In this document: positions 25,597 through 35,186 of the stretch, in pieces
Layout: each line of letters starts with the position of its first letter
Numbering within the stretch: position 1 is the stretch's first letter
Origin: Sphingomonas endophytica
GTDB taxonomy: Bacteria > Pseudomonadota > Alphaproteobacteria > Sphingomonadales > Sphingomonadaceae
DNA: 64,000 nt
NCBI RefSeq assembly: GCF_014199415.1
Contig: NZ_JACIJN010000003.1
Span: 186,001 to 250,000, forward strand
Reading direction: 5' to 3'
Notes under the pieces: model-generated
Told to the model about the DNA's origin: nothing
The model's input: only the letters and a program-made list of their open reading frames with translations
Database searches by the model: none
Position numbers and translations under genes: made by a program

Positions 25597-25610
25597 GGTA
25601 TTATAATACC
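25597..25610. repeat. 14-bp perfect AT-rich palindrome GGTATTATAATACC
   Basis: A fully self-complementary 14-mer standing out in GC-rich surroundings, 20 bases after the heme A synthase stop and about 125 bases before rplM. It also contains TATAAT on each strand. It could be a protein-binding site or simply the loop-less core of a terminator for the upstream gene; no adjoining -35 box at the right distance was found. Confidence 0.6.
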
Positions 25611-25630
25611 GGCAGCGGCGGCAGCCGCTG

Positions 25631-26671
25631 CTACGCCCGGCGGCGACTGACCGCATGCGCGGCGACGACGGTCGCGATCAGCAGCAACGCGGCATTGGCC
25701 TGATGCGCCACCGCGACGACGATTTCGACCCCCGTCAGCAGCGTTGCGATGCCGAGCGCGATCTGCACCACGACCAGCAGCGCAACCGTCGCTGCGACCC
25801 GATCCGCACGCATCTTCCGCGCCTGATACGCCAGCCACACTAGCGCCCCGGCCGCGACGAACGCGATCCAGCGGTGGAGGAACTGCACGACGACCGGGTT
25901 GTCGACCGCATTACTCCACGCCGGCGCCAGCATCGGGACGTTGGCGGGGAACCACGCGTCTCCCATCAGCGGCCAGCTCGAGAAGGCATAACCCGCGTCG
26001 AGCCCCGCGGTCAGCGCGCCGAGCGTGATCTGCACCCCCAGCGCCGCGATCGCCAACGCGGGGCCGGCGCGCAGCGCCGCGGGGCGCGCCAGCGGGTTGG
26101 CGGCGAGCGTGCTCAGGTCGCGCGCGGTCCAGATGATCCCGCCGAGGATGAACAACGCGGTCCCGAGATGCGTCGCCAGCCGCAGGTGGCTGACGTCGGT
26201 GCGCACCGACAGCCCCGAGGCGACCATCCACCAGCCGATCGCACCCTGCAGCCCACCGAGCGCCAGCAGCGCGCTCAGCCGCCAGCCATAGCCGCGCGGG
26301 ATCTGCCGCTTCACCGCGAACCACAACAGCGGCAGCGCGAACGCCAGCCCGATCACGCGCCCGAGCAGCCGGTGGAGATATTCCCAGAAAAAGATCGCCT
26401 TGAACCCGTCCACCGTCATCCCGCGGTTGAGCTGCTGATATTCGGGAATGCGCTGGTAATTGGCGAACTCGGCCTGCCACTGCGCCTGCGTGAGCGGCGG
26501 GACCACGCCGCTGATCGGCTTCCATTGCGTGATCGACAGCCCGGATTCGGTCAGGCGCGTGATCCCGCCGACCACGACCATCGCCACGATCAGCGCCGCA
26601 ACCCAATAGAGCCAGCGCGCGAGCGCCGCCGGACGCGTGGACAGCGAGAAACCCGGACTTGCTTGTAGCAT
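25631..26671 (-). CDS. ctaA: Heme A synthase (Cox15/CtaA)
   Basis: A 346-residue integral membrane protein that oxidises the methyl group of heme O to give heme A for aa3-type cytochrome oxidases. It has eight predicted membrane helices, with heme-ligand histidines in FWEYLHRLLGRVIG, HLRLATHLGTALF, VQFLHRWIAF and VAHQANAALL. GGITRLTESGLSITQWKPI is the family signature of the Cox15 type. The start at 26671 (MLQASPGFSLSTRPAALARW) is chosen because further upstream the frame runs through a palindromic repeat. It lies downstream of nadE on the same strand and upstream of rplM. Confidence 0.95.
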   Translation of the reverse strand: MLQASPGFSLSTRPAALARWLYWVAALIVAMVVVGGITRLTESGLSITQWKPISGVVPPLTQAQWQAEFANYQRIPEYQQLNRGMTVDGFKAIFFWEYLHRLLGRVIGLAFALPLLWFAVKRQIPRGYGWRLSALLALGGLQGAIGWWMVASGLSVRTDVSHLRLATHLGTALFILGGIIWTARDLSTLAANPLARPAALRAGPALAIAALGVQITLGALTAGLDAGYAFSSWPLMGDAWFPANVPMLAPAWSNAVDNPVVVQFLHRWIAFVAAGALVWLAYQARKMRADRVAATVALLVVVQIALGIATLLTGVEIVVAVAHQANAALLLIATVVAAHAVSRRRA

Positions 26672-26744
26672 GCCGCCTTCTACGACCCGGTTGAAAGGAA
26701 GGAAAGCCTGCTGGCGAACCTCGGGTTCACCGCCCAAGCTGCGT

Positions 26745-26803
26745 TCGTCACCCCGGACTTGATCCGGGGTCCCGCTTGAGCGTGTCGAAGGGTCCGGGAT
26801 GAC
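26745..26803. repeat. Palindromic repeat, family B, shortened
   Basis: CGTCACCCCGGACTTGATCC then GGGGTCCCGCTTGAGCGTG and GGTCCGGGATGACG. The right arm is truncated compared with the 13532 copy. It lies just downstream of the nadE stop (minus strand) and upstream of the heme A synthase start. Confidence 0.75.
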
Positions 26804-26811
26804 GAAGTCGA

Positions 26812-28860
26812 TTACCCGTCGATCCGCGGCCCGTTCGCCTTCAGCTCGGCCAGCCACGCCGCCGCGGTTCCGTCCGACGGCGCACGCCAGTCACCGCGCG
26901 GCGACAGCGCGCCGCCCGCCGACACCTTCGGCCCGTTGGGGATCGCCGAGCGCTTGAACTGGCTGGTCTGGAAGAAGCGGATCAGGAACCGCTCCAGCCA
27001 GTGCATGATCGTCGCCAGATCATAGGCGGTGCGCGCGCTCTCCGGATAGCCGAGCGGCCAGCGCCCCGCTGCGGCATCATGCCACGCATGCCAGGCGAGG
27101 AACGCGACCTTCGACGGCGCGAGGCCGTGGCGGATCAAGTAATGCGCGAAGAAGTCGTTGAGCGGATACGGCCCGATCTTGCTCTCGGTGCTCTGCAATT
27201 CCTCGCCGGGCACCAGTTCGGGGCTGATCTCCTGCCCGAGGATCGCTTCGAGCACCGCATCGGTCTCGCGATCATATTGGTCGGTGCCGATCGCCCAGCG
27301 GATCAGGAACTGGATCAGCGTCTTGGGCACGCCGGCATTGACCGCATAATGGCTCATCTGGTCGCCGACGCCGTAAGTGCACCAGCCGAGCGCCAGCTCC
27401 GACAGGTCGCCGGTGCCGACCACCAGCCCGTCGCGCTGGTTGGCGATGCGGAACAGATAATCGGTGCGCAGCCCCGCCTGCACATTCTCGAACGTCACGT
27501 CATAGACCGGCTCGCCGCGCCCGAACGGATGCCCCATGTCCTCCAGCATCCGCGTCGCGGCGGGGCGGATGTCGATCTCCTCGGCGGTGATCCCCAGCGC
27601 GCGCATCAGCTTCCAAGCGTTGCCCTTCGTCCCCTCGCTGGTTGCGAAGCCGGGCATGGTGATGCCGAGGATGTCGCTGCGCGGCCGCCCCAGCCGGTCG
27701 AGCGCCTTGGCGGCGACGATCAGCGCGTGGGTGCTGTCGAGCCCGCCCGACACGCCGATCACCAGCCGCCGCGCGCGCGCGGCGACCAAGCGCTTGGCGA
27801 TCCCCTCGACCTGGATGTTGAAGGCTTCGTAGCAATCCGCGTCGAGCTTGTCGGGCGTGTTGGGCACGAACGGGAAGCGGCGGATCTCGCGCTTGAGCCC
27901 GACATCGGCGAAGTCGGGTTCGTGCCGGAACGCGACGCGACGGAAGCGCGTCTCGGGATGCCCGGCGAACGCCGCGGCGTCGTTGAAGGTGCCGTTGCGC
28001 AACCGCTCCTGCACGAGCCGCTCGGTATCGACGTCAGCGATCGTCAGTCCGGGCTCGTGCGCGAAGCGTTCGGAGGTCGCCAGCAACTCGCCCAGTTCAT
28101 GGACGCTGCCCTGTCCGTCCCATGCCAGATCGGTCGTGCTCTCGCCCGGCCCGGCCGCGGAATAGACATAGGCGCACATCGCGCGCGCCGACTGCGATGC
28201 CGACAGCATCATCCGCTCGCGCGACTTGCCGATCACGACGTTCGACGCCGACAGATTGGCGCAGATCAGCGCCCCCGCCAGCGCGCCTTGCGTCGAGGGC
28301 GGGGTCGGTGCCCAATAATCCTCGCAGATCTCGGCATGGATCAAGAAATGCGGCAGATCGTCGGCGGCAAAGATCAGGTCGGCGCCGAACGGCACCTCCT
28401 CGCCATCGATCGCGATCGTCAACCCGGTGAGCCCCACCCCGCTCGCGAACCAGCGCTTTTCGTAATATTCGCGGTAATTGGGCAGGAAGGTCTTGGGCAC
28501 GACCCCCAGCACGCGCCCGCGCGCGATCGCCAGCGCGCAATTGTAGAGCCGCCCGCCGCGCTCCAGCGCCGCGCCGACCAGCAGCACCGGGCGTAGATCG
28601 GCGCTCGCCGCCACAACGGCCGCGACCGCTTCACGTGTGGCGCGTTGCAGCGCCGCTTGCAGGTGGAGGTCGTCGATCGCATAGCTGCTGAGGTTCAGCT
28701 CGGGATAGACGACCAGGTCGACGCCGGCGTCGTGCGCGGTGCGCGCGATCCCGATCGCGGCCTCGGCATTGGCGGCGGGGTCGCCGACGGTGGCGAGCGG
28801 GGTGGCGGCGGCGACGCGCACCATGCCGTGACGATGCAGCGAGCGGAAGGCTGGGTTCAT
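26812..28860 (-). CDS. nadE: Glutamine-dependent NAD+ synthetase
   Basis: A 682-residue two-domain enzyme making NAD+ from deamido-NAD+, ATP and glutamine. The N-terminal nitrilase-fold glutaminase domain (about 1-290) shows [15 protein letters not shown] with the Glu, [18 protein letters not shown] with the Lys, and [11 protein letters not shown] with the nucleophile Cys. The C-terminal synthetase domain has the pyrophosphate loop [15 protein letters not shown] and later [19 protein letters not shown]. The start at 28860 ([21 protein letters not shown]) is chosen by the domain start; an in-frame codon at 28911 adds a non-conserved stretch. Divergent from the sensor kinase gene with a 73-base gap. 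Confidence 0.96.
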   Translation of the reverse strand: MNPAFRSLHRHGMVRVAAATPLATVGDPAANAEAAIGIARTAHDAGVDLVVYPELNLSSYAIDDLHLQAALQRATREAVAAVVAASADLRPVLLVGAALERGGRLYNCALAIARGRVLGVVPKTFLPNYREYYEKRWFASGVGLTGLTIAIDGEEVPFGADLIFAADDLPHFLIHAEICEDYWAPTPPSTQGALAGALICANLSASNVVIGKSRERMMLSASQSARAMCAYVYSAAGPGESTTDLAWDGQGSVHELGELLATSERFAHEPGLTIADVDTERLVQERLRNGTFNDAAAFAGHPETRFRRVAFRHEPDFADVGLKREIRRFPFVPNTPDKLDADCYEAFNIQVEGIAKRLVAARARRLVIGVSGGLDSTHALIVAAKALDRLGRPRSDILGITMPGFATSEGTKGNAWKLMRALGITAEEIDIRPAATRMLEDMGHPFGRGEPVYDVTFENVQAGLRTDYLFRIANQRDGLVVGTGDLSELALGWCTYGVGDQMSHYAVNAGVPKTLIQFLIRWAIGTDQYDRETDAVLEAILGQEISPELVPGEELQSTESKIGPYPLNDFFAHYLIRHGLAPSKVAFLAWHAWHDAAAGRWPLGYPESARTAYDLATIMHWLERFLIRFFQTSQFKRSAIPNGPKVSAGGALSPRGDWRAPSDGTAAAWLAELKANGPRIDG

Positions 28861-28933
28861 GGCCGTCGAATACCGGCCGGCGGGTGACTTTGCCAACTGT
28901 TCGCGGTGCATCGGCTAAGCTACATCAGTCAGG

Positions 28934-31807
28934 ATGATGCCTTCCCTTCCCCGCGAGGACAGCGCCCGACAACCATTTGCGCGCGCAGGAGAAGTCGGGA
29001 AGCTGCTGCGCGCGACGGACTGGTCGCGCACGTCGCTGGGACCGATCGCGGCATGGCCGGCACCGCTGCGCGCGGCGCTGGAGCTGCTGTTGCCGATGGG
29101 CGCGCAGATGCTGCTGATCTGGGGGCCGGAGCGCCGGGTTTTCTACAACGACGCTTATGCCGCGCTGCTCCACGACCGTCACCCCGCCGCGCTCGGCCAG
29201 CCCGCGGACGAGCGCTGGCACCGCGCGTGGGTCGAGGTCGCGCCGATGGTCGACGAGGTCTTCGCAACCGCGCGGACGTTGACGCTCGGCGATCGCCGCT
29301 TCGACATTCTCGCCGACGGACAGCCGACCACCTTGCACTTCGACATGTCGCTGTCGGCGGTGCTGCTGGAGGACGACACGGTCGGCGGCGTGCTGGGGGT
29401 GGTGTCGGACGTGACCGAGCGGATGCGGACCGTCGAATCCGCCACGCGCGAGCGCGCGCGGCTCGTCCAGATGTTCGACCAGACGCCCGGCTTCATCGCG
29501 GTGCTGCGCGGCGCCGATTATGTGATCGAGCTGGCCAACGCCACCTACCGCCGCATGACCGGCGACCGCGATCTGGTCGGCCGGCGCTATGCCGATGCGC
29601 TGCCCGAGGTCGCCGCCTCGGGCTTTCTGGAGCGGCTGGACGAGGTCCGCCGGACCGGCGCTCCGTTCCGCGCGGTCGACATGCCGGTGCAATTGCCGAC
29701 CGCGACGCCCGGCGTGCTTCGCGACTATTGGATCGACTTCATCTGCCAGCCGATCACCGACGAGCACGGCAGTGTCGTCACGATCTTCATCGAGGGGGTC
29801 GACCGTACCGATCGCCACCATGCGCGCGCGGCGCTGGCCCGCGGGCGCGCGTCGCTCGAACAGGCGACCGAGGCCGGCGAGATCGCGACCTGGGAATATG
29901 ACCTGCGGCACGATCGCTTCAGCTGCTCGCCGCTCGGCATGTCGCTCTACGGGCTGCCGCCCGACAGTCAGCCGATGTCGCGCGAGGCGTTCCGGTTGCT
30001 GGTCGAACCCGACGACCTTCCGGTGCTGGAGGAGGCCTTCCCCCCGGTCATCGACCCGACGGTGCGCGCGCCGTTCGATGTCGAATATCGCGTCGCGCAG
30101 GAACGCGTCGGCGCGGTGCGCTGGCTGTCGGTCCGTGGGCGCGGGATCTTCGAGGGTGATGCCTGCGTCCGCGTCGTCGGCACGATCATCGACATCACCG
30201 CCCGCAAGTTGCAGGCCGAGGCGTGGCGCGAGAGCGAGGCCCGCTTCCGCACGCTCGCCGACAGCCTGCCCGCACTGGTGTGGATGACCGATCCGCACGG
30301 TCAGGTCACTTTCGCCAGCCGGGGGTTCGAGACGATCCTCGGCGTCGCGCCCGAGACGATCGAGGAGCGCGGCTGGGTCGCGCTGCTTCGTCCGGACCGC
30401 CGCGACGCCGCGCTGGCGGCGCGAAAGCGCTGGTTCGCCGCGCCCCGGCCGCTCAGCGGGGAACATCCGCTGCTGACGCCCGCCGGCACCACGCGCTGGA
30501 TGCACATCGAGGCGCGCCCGCGCTTCGTCGGCGAGGCCTTCCAGGGCTATACCGCCTGCGCGATCGACGTGACCGACGCGCATCTCGCCGGCGAACGGCT
30601 CGAAGCGCGCGTCGCCGAGCGCACCGCCGAACTGACCGCGCAGATCGCCGAGCGCGAGCGGGTCGAGGAAACGCTCCACCAGATGCAACGGCTGGAGGCG
30701 ATCGGGCAGCTCACCTCGGGCGTCGCGCACGATTTCAACAATCTGCTGACGGTGATCCTCGGCAACGTCGACTCGCTGGTCGCCGCGGGGAAGCGCGGGC
30801 TGCTCGACCCGCGGCTCGAACCGCGCCTCGACCATGTCCGCATCGCCGCCGAGCGCGGCGCGGCGCTGACCGCGCAATTGCTCGCCTTCTCGCGGCGGCA
30901 GCGGCTGGAGGCAAAGGTCGTCGACCTGAACCGCACCGTCACCGGGCTGCTCGATCTGCTCGGCGGCACCCTCGGGCGCGACATTGCGATCGAGACGCGG
31001 ACGCCGCCCGGCATCTGGCCCGCCTTCGTCGATCCGACGCAGATGGAGCTCATCATCCTCAACCTCGCAATCAACGCGCGCGATGCAATGCCCGACGGCG
31101 GCACGCTGGTGCTGTCGGTCGCGAACGAGACGCTGGGGAGGCCGGAGCGCGCCGAGGAACCGCCGCCCGGCGATTACGTCCGCGTCGCGGTGACCGACAC
31201 CGGCACCGGCATGGCCGACGCGGTGCTGGCGCGCGCGTTCGAGCCGTTCTTTACCACCAAGGAGGTCGGCAAGGGCTCGGGGCTCGGGCTCGCGCAGGTG
31301 TTCGGCTTCGCCAAGCAATCGGGCGGCGGGGTGCGGATCGACAGCACGCCGGGCACTGGCACGACGGTCAGCGTGTTCGTGCCGCGCGCCGCGACCGCCG
31401 CCGACGCGCCGTCCGACGCCCCCGCCGCCGCCCCCGCCGAGCCGCTGCACGGCGCGACGGTGATGGTGCTCGACGACGACGATCGCGTGCGGCAGGTCGC
31501 GGTCGAGGCGCTGCGCGAGGCCGGGTGTCGCGTGGTCGAGGCCGCCGATGGCGAGTCGGCGCTGGAGGCCTTGCTCCACGAACCGGCGATCCGGCTGGTC
31601 GTCACCGATATCGCGATGCCCGGCATGACCGGCATCCAGTTCGCACGGCGGATGCAGGACCTGCATCGCGACGTCGAATTGCTGTTCGTCACCGGCCATG
31701 CCGATCCGTCCGATATGGAGGGGGTGCGCGAGGACCGGCTGATCCGCAAACCCTATCCGCGCCGCATGTTGCTGGAGCGCGTGCGCGCGATCCTCGCCGA
31801 GGGGTGA
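28934..31807 (+). CDS. Hybrid PAS sensor histidine kinase with receiver domain
   Basis: A 957-residue predicted cytosolic protein without transmembrane helices. It has an N-terminal PAS-like module (RATDWSRTSLGPIAAWPAPLR, common in this kinase class) and three further PAS domains at about 180-300, 305-430 and 435-560. A coiled coil is followed by the H-box GVAHDFNNLLT with the autophosphorylated His at about 599. The HATPase domain (NLAINARDAMPDGG, GKGSGLGLAQVFGF) precedes a short Ala/Pro linker and a C-terminal receiver with Asp about 892 (VVTDIAMPGMTG). No cognate regulator is adjacent, so signal and output are unknown. The start is either of two consecutive ATGs (28934 or 28937); AGG sits immediately before them. 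Confidence 0.93.
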   Translation: MMPSLPREDSARQPFARAGEVGKLLRATDWSRTSLGPIAAWPAPLRAALELLLPMGAQMLLIWGPERRVFYNDAYAALLHDRHPAALGQPADERWHRAWVEVAPMVDEVFATARTLTLGDRRFDILADGQPTTLHFDMSLSAVLLEDDTVGGVLGVVSDVTERMRTVESATRERARLVQMFDQTPGFIAVLRGADYVIELANATYRRMTGDRDLVGRRYADALPEVAASGFLERLDEVRRTGAPFRAVDMPVQLPTATPGVLRDYWIDFICQPITDEHGSVVTIFIEGVDRTDRHHARAALARGRASLEQATEAGEIATWEYDLRHDRFSCSPLGMSLYGLPPDSQPMSREAFRLLVEPDDLPVLEEAFPPVIDPTVRAPFDVEYRVAQERVGAVRWLSVRGRGIFEGDACVRVVGTIIDITARKLQAEAWRESEARFRTLADSLPALVWMTDPHGQVTFASRGFETILGVAPETIEERGWVALLRPDRRDAALAARKRWFAAPRPLSGEHPLLTPAGTTRWMHIEARPRFVGEAFQGYTACAIDVTDAHLAGERLEARVAERTAELTAQIAERERVEETLHQMQRLEAIGQLTSGVAHDFNNLLTVILGNVDSLVAAGKRGLLDPRLEPRLDHVRIAAERGAALTAQLLAFSRRQRLEAKVVDLNRTVTGLLDLLGGTLGRDIAIETRTPPGIWPAFVDPTQMELIILNLAINARDAMPDGGTLVLSVANETLGRPERAEEPPPGDYVRVAVTDTGTGMADAVLARAFEPFFTTKEVGKGSGLGLAQVFGFAKQSGGGVRIDSTPGTGTTVSVFVPRAATAADAPSDAPAAAPAEPLHGATVMVLDDDDRVRQVAVEALREAGCRVVEAADGESALEALLHEPAIRLVVTDIAMPGMTGIQFARRMQDLHRDVELLFVTGHADPSDMEGVREDRLIRKPYPRRMLLERVRAILAEG

Positions 31808-31896
31808 GCCGCGGCTTTCAATCGGCTGCACGACCGGTTCAGTCTTCGTTGTCGGACGCCGTGGCAGAAAGGCGGCAAGATGGTCGGAGGGTGGTG

Positions 31897-32796
31897 ATGT
31901 TGAAGGCGATGGTGGCGGGCTTGTTGTCGATGACCGCGCTGGTGCCGCCGGTGCTGGCGCAGGATAGGGGCGCGCAGGACCGGGGCATGCAGGACGGGCG
32001 GTCGATGGACCGCGGGCAATGGCGGCGCAACCGCGCGGAAATGCCGGCGCCGCCGCCGCGATCCGCGGGGGACGCTGGCACGGCCGGCGCGGTCGATCGG
32101 CCATCGGCGCCGGCACCAGGTCGCTGGGAACGCGACGCCGCGCCCGGTCGTCGCGATCCGGCGCGCGCGGATCGCGACGACCGCCCCCCCGCGCCGAACG
32201 GCGACTGGCGGAGCGGACGCCCGCCCGCACCGCGCGACGATCGCCGCTTCGACGATCCGCCGCGCCCATCCGTCCCGAACGGCGACTGGCGGAGCGAGCG
32301 CCCGCCCACGCCGCGTGGCGACTGGCGCAACGATCGCGCGGCGCAGGATCGCCGCGACGACTGGCGCGATCCCGCGCGACGCGCACCCGATCGTGTCTGG
32401 AGCGCCGAGCCGGGTCGCCGCCGCTACGACCGGCACGACGCGCCGCGCCCGCCCGCCGCGGTATGGCGGGCAGAAAGCGTCGGGCGCTGGGACCGCGAAT
32501 GGCGGCGCGAACCGCAATATGACTGGAACCGCTATCGCAACGAGCGGCGATCGGTCTTCCGCCTGCCGCGTTACTACGCGCCTTATGGCTGGCAGGGCGG
32601 CTACCGGCGGTTCGGCGTCGGGATCGCGATCGCGCCGATCCTCTACACGCCGCGCTACTGGATCTACGATCCTTACGCCTATCGCCTGCCCGACGCCGGC
32701 GAGCCGTATCGCTGGGTGCGTTATTACGACGACGCGCTGCTGGTCGACATCGAGGACGGCACCGTCGTCGACGTCATCCACAGCATCTTCGAATAA
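31897..32796 (+). CDS. RcnB-like periplasmic protein with Arg/Asp/Pro-rich repeats
   Basis: A 299-residue exported protein. The signal peptide is MLKAMVAGLLSMTALVPPVLAQ; the ATG at 31897 has CGGAGG six bases upstream and is preferred to the two GTG codons before it. The long middle is low-complexity, rich in Arg, Asp, Pro and Trp, with imperfect repeats of NGDWRSxRPPxPR and related DWRND/DDWRDP words. The C-terminal 100 residues, including RYYAPYGWQGGYRRFGVG and WVRYYDDALLVDIEDGTVVDVI, match the RcnB family, whose Escherichia coli member tunes nickel/cobalt efflux. No RcnA-type exporter is nearby, so a metal role is only suggested. Confidence 0.82.
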   Translation: MLKAMVAGLLSMTALVPPVLAQDRGAQDRGMQDGRSMDRGQWRRNRAEMPAPPPRSAGDAGTAGAVDRPSAPAPGRWERDAAPGRRDPARADRDDRPPAPNGDWRSGRPPAPRDDRRFDDPPRPSVPNGDWRSERPPTPRGDWRNDRAAQDRRDDWRDPARRAPDRVWSAEPGRRRYDRHDAPRPPAAVWRAESVGRWDREWRREPQYDWNRYRNERRSVFRLPRYYAPYGWQGGYRRFGVGIAIAPILYTPRYWIYDPYAYRLPDAGEPYRWVRYYDDALLVDIEDGTVVDVIHSIFE

Positions 32797-32841
32797 GCGC
32801 GACGGCTTGAAAGTCGCGGCGGCGCGCGACACACTTTCGCC

Positions 32842-33540
32842 ATGTCGCTCGCCACCACCCCGCCCGGCCATCCGTCCGCCGTCCGTGCCCAGCTGGGCGC
32901 GGCGGTGGCAGCGCGGCTCGACGCCGATCCGCGAATGCAGCGCCTGCCCAGCGACACGGTCGCGGCGTGGCGCTGCCCCGATTTCCTCGACGCCGCCAAT
33001 TGCGACTGGCTGGTGCAGGTGATCGACGGCAATCGCCGCCCCTCGACGCTGTTCAGCGATCGCGGCGGCCCGGCCAGCCGCACCAGCGACAGTTGCGACA
33101 TGGATCGCAACGCCGACGGCATCCGCCAGATCGACGAATATATCGCCGCCTCGCTCGGCATCGCGCCCGCGTTCGGCGAGACGATGCAGGGGCAGCGCTA
33201 TGCCCCCGGCCAGCTGTTCCGCGCGCACCACGATTACTTCCACGAGGCCGAAAGCTACTGGCCGGCGATGCGCGAGAACGGCGGCCAGCGCACCTTCACC
33301 GCGATGATCTACCTCAACGATGTCGAGGAAGGCGGCGCGACCTGGTTCCCGAAGGGCGGCCTGCGCGTCGCGCCGCGCAAGGGGATGCTGCTCGCGTGGA
33401 ACAACATGAACCCCGACGGCAGTCCGAACACCGCGACGCTGCATGAGGGCATGGCGGTACTGGAGGGCACCAAATACATCATCACCAAGTGGTTCCGCGA
33501 GGAGCCATGGGGCCGCAAACCGCGGGGGAACGCGGCCTAA
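32842..33540 (+). CDS. 2-oxoglutarate/Fe(II) dioxygenase, prolyl-4-hydroxylase type
   Basis: A 232-residue protein with the double-stranded beta-helix of P4Hc dioxygenases. The iron-binding triad is visible as His129 and Asp131 (RAHHDYF) and His201 (ATLHEGM), with a 2-oxoglutarate-binding Lys in GTKYIITKWFRE. RTFTAMIYLNDVEEGGATWFP and GMLLAWNNMNPDGSPN are family signatures. It probably hydroxylates a protein side chain, possibly proline, in the cytoplasm; the target is unknown. The upstream RcnB-like protein is rich in prolines, but it is exported and nothing else links the two. The gene converges on fumarase across a hairpin repeat. Confidence 0.9.
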   Translation: MSLATTPPGHPSAVRAQLGAAVAARLDADPRMQRLPSDTVAAWRCPDFLDAANCDWLVQVIDGNRRPSTLFSDRGGPASRTSDSCDMDRNADGIRQIDEYIAASLGIAPAFGETMQGQRYAPGQLFRAHHDYFHEAESYWPAMRENGGQRTFTAMIYLNDVEEGGATWFPKGGLRVAPRKGMLLAWNNMNPDGSPNTATLHEGMAVLEGTKYIITKWFREEPWGRKPRGNAA

Positions 33541-33547
33541 GTCCTTC

Positions 33548-33624
33548 CGTCATTGCGAGCGTAGCGAAGCAATCCAGGGCGTCCTGATCCGGCTCTGGAT
33601 TGCTTCGCTACGCTCGCAACGACG
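33548..33624. repeat. Dispersed hairpin repeat, family A
   Basis: A 77-bp inverted repeat with arms CATTGCGAGCGTAGCGAAGC and GCTTCGCTACGCTCGCAACG. It differs from the copy at 63268 at only about two positions, including an identical central part. It lies between the convergent dioxygenase and fumarase genes and is followed at 33631-33659 by a half copy of family B (TCCCGGATCAAGTCCCGGATG). Confidence 0.92.
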
Positions 33625-33659
33625 AGGTTTCGTCGTCCCGGATCAAGTCCCGGATGGCG

Positions 33660-35186
33660 TCAATTGGCGGGCACCAGCAACCCCTCACGTGCGATCTTCT
33701 CGCGCCACACCAAAGGCGCGAGCTGGTGGACGTTGTTTCCCTCGGCATCGACCGCGACCGTCACCGGGAAGTCGGACACCTCGAATTCGTAGATTGCCTC
33801 CATCCCGAGGTCCTCGAAACCGACGACCTTGCTGCCCTTGATCGCGCGCGCGACCAGATAGGCCGCCCCGCCGACCGCCATCAGATAGGCGCTCTTCGCC
33901 TCGCGGATCGCATCGGTCGCCGCCGGCCCACGCTCGGCCTTGCCGACCATCGCGAGCAGGCCCTGATCGAGCATCATCCGCGTGAACTTGTCCATCCGCG
34001 TCGCGGTGGTCGGACCCGCCGGCCCCACCACTTCCTCGCCGACCGGATCGACCGGGCCGACATAATAGATCACGCGCCCCTTGAACTCGACCGGCAGATC
34101 CTCGCCCTTCGCGAGCATATCGGCGATGCGCTTGTGCGCGGCGTCGCGGCCGGTGAGCATCTTGCCGTTGAGCAGCAGCCGGTCGCCCTGCTTCCATGAC
34201 TGCACCACTTCCGGCGTCAGCGTATCGAGATCGACGTGGATCGCGGCCTTGTCGGGCGTCCAGTTGACGTCGGGCCATTCCGCCAGCTTCGGCGCCTCGA
34301 GGAACGCCGGCCCCGAGCCGTCGAGCGTAAAATGCGCGTGGCGGGTCGCGGCGCAATTCGGGATCATCGCCACCGGCTTGCCCGCGGCATGGCACGGTGC
34401 GTCCTTGATCTTGACGTCGAGGATCGTCGACAGCCCGCCCAGCCCCTGCGCGCCGATGCCGAGCGCATTGACCTTGTCGAAGATCTCGATCCGCAGCGCC
34501 TCGATGTCATTCCGCGGCCCGCGCGCCTTGAGCGGCCCCATGTCGATCGGCTCCATCAGCGCCTGCTTGGCGAGCAGCACGCAATGTTCGGCGGTGCCGC
34601 CGATTCCGATCCCGAGCATCCCCGGCGGGCACCAGCCCGCCCCCATCTGCGGCAGCATCTCGACCACCCAGTCGACGATCGAATCGCTGGGGTTCATCAT
34701 CTTGAACTTCGACTTGTTCTCGCTGCCGCCGCCCTTGGCCGCGACATCGACCGAGACGGTATTGCCCGGCACCATCTCGACGTGCAGCACGCACGGCGTA
34801 TTGTCCCTGGTGTTGCGGCGCGTGAACGCCGGGTCGACGAGCACCGAGGCGCGCAGCTTGTTCTCCGGATGGAGATACGCGCGCCGCACCCCCTCATCGA
34901 CGACCTCCTGCATCGAGCGGCTGTTGTCGTCGAGCCGGCAGTCCATGCCCCATTTCACGAAGACGTTGACGATCCCGGTGTCCTGACAGATCGGGCGATG
35001 CCCCTCCGCGCACATGCGGCTGTTGGTCAGGATCTGTGCGATCGCGTCCTTGGCGGCGGGCGACTGCTCCGCTTCGTAGGCGGTGCCCAGCGCGCGGATA
35101 TAATCCATCGGGTGATAGTAACTGATGAACTGAAGCGCGTCGGCGACGCTCTCGATCAGGTCGGCGGTACGGATCACGGTCGTCAT
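33660..35186 (-). CDS. fumA: Class I fumarate hydratase (iron-sulfur)
   Basis: A 508-residue homodimeric 4Fe-4S fumarase of the tricarboxylic acid cycle, interconverting fumarate and malate. Cluster cysteines are in RPICQDTGIVNVF, GAGWCPPGMLGIG and MIPNCAATRHAHF. The N-terminal alpha domain and C-terminal beta domain (GKMLTGRDAAHKRI, YYVGPVDPVGEEVVGPAGPTT) are fused, as in FumA/FumB. Oxygen-sensitive by family. The start at 35186 (MTTVIRTADLIESV) is the first in-frame ATG. It is transcribed divergently from nrdA. Confidence 0.95.
   Translation of the reverse strand: MTTVIRTADLIESVADALQFISYYHPMDYIRALGTAYEAEQSPAAKDAIAQILTNSRMCAEGHRPICQDTGIVNVFVKWGMDCRLDDNSRSMQEVVDEGVRRAYLHPENKLRASVLVDPAFTRRNTRDNTPCVLHVEMVPGNTVSVDVAAKGGGSENKSKFKMMNPSDSIVDWVVEMLPQMGAGWCPPGMLGIGIGGTAEHCVLLAKQALMEPIDMGPLKARGPRNDIEALRIEIFDKVNALGIGAQGLGGLSTILDVKIKDAPCHAAGKPVAMIPNCAATRHAHFTLDGSGPAFLEAPKLAEWPDVNWTPDKAAIHVDLDTLTPEVVQSWKQGDRLLLNGKMLTGRDAAHKRIADMLAKGEDLPVEFKGRVIYYVGPVDPVGEEVVGPAGPTTATRMDKFTRMMLDQGLLAMVGKAERGPAATDAIREAKSAYLMAVGGAAYLVARAIKGSKVVGFEDLGMEAIYEFEVSDFPVTVAVDAEGNNVHQLAPLVWREKIAREGLLVPAN

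Noticed and set aside
28925..32386. 1,153-codon minus-strand frame under the sensor kinase
   Set aside because: Composition is typical of antisense shadow and no domain is recognisable; the plus-strand kinase is clear.
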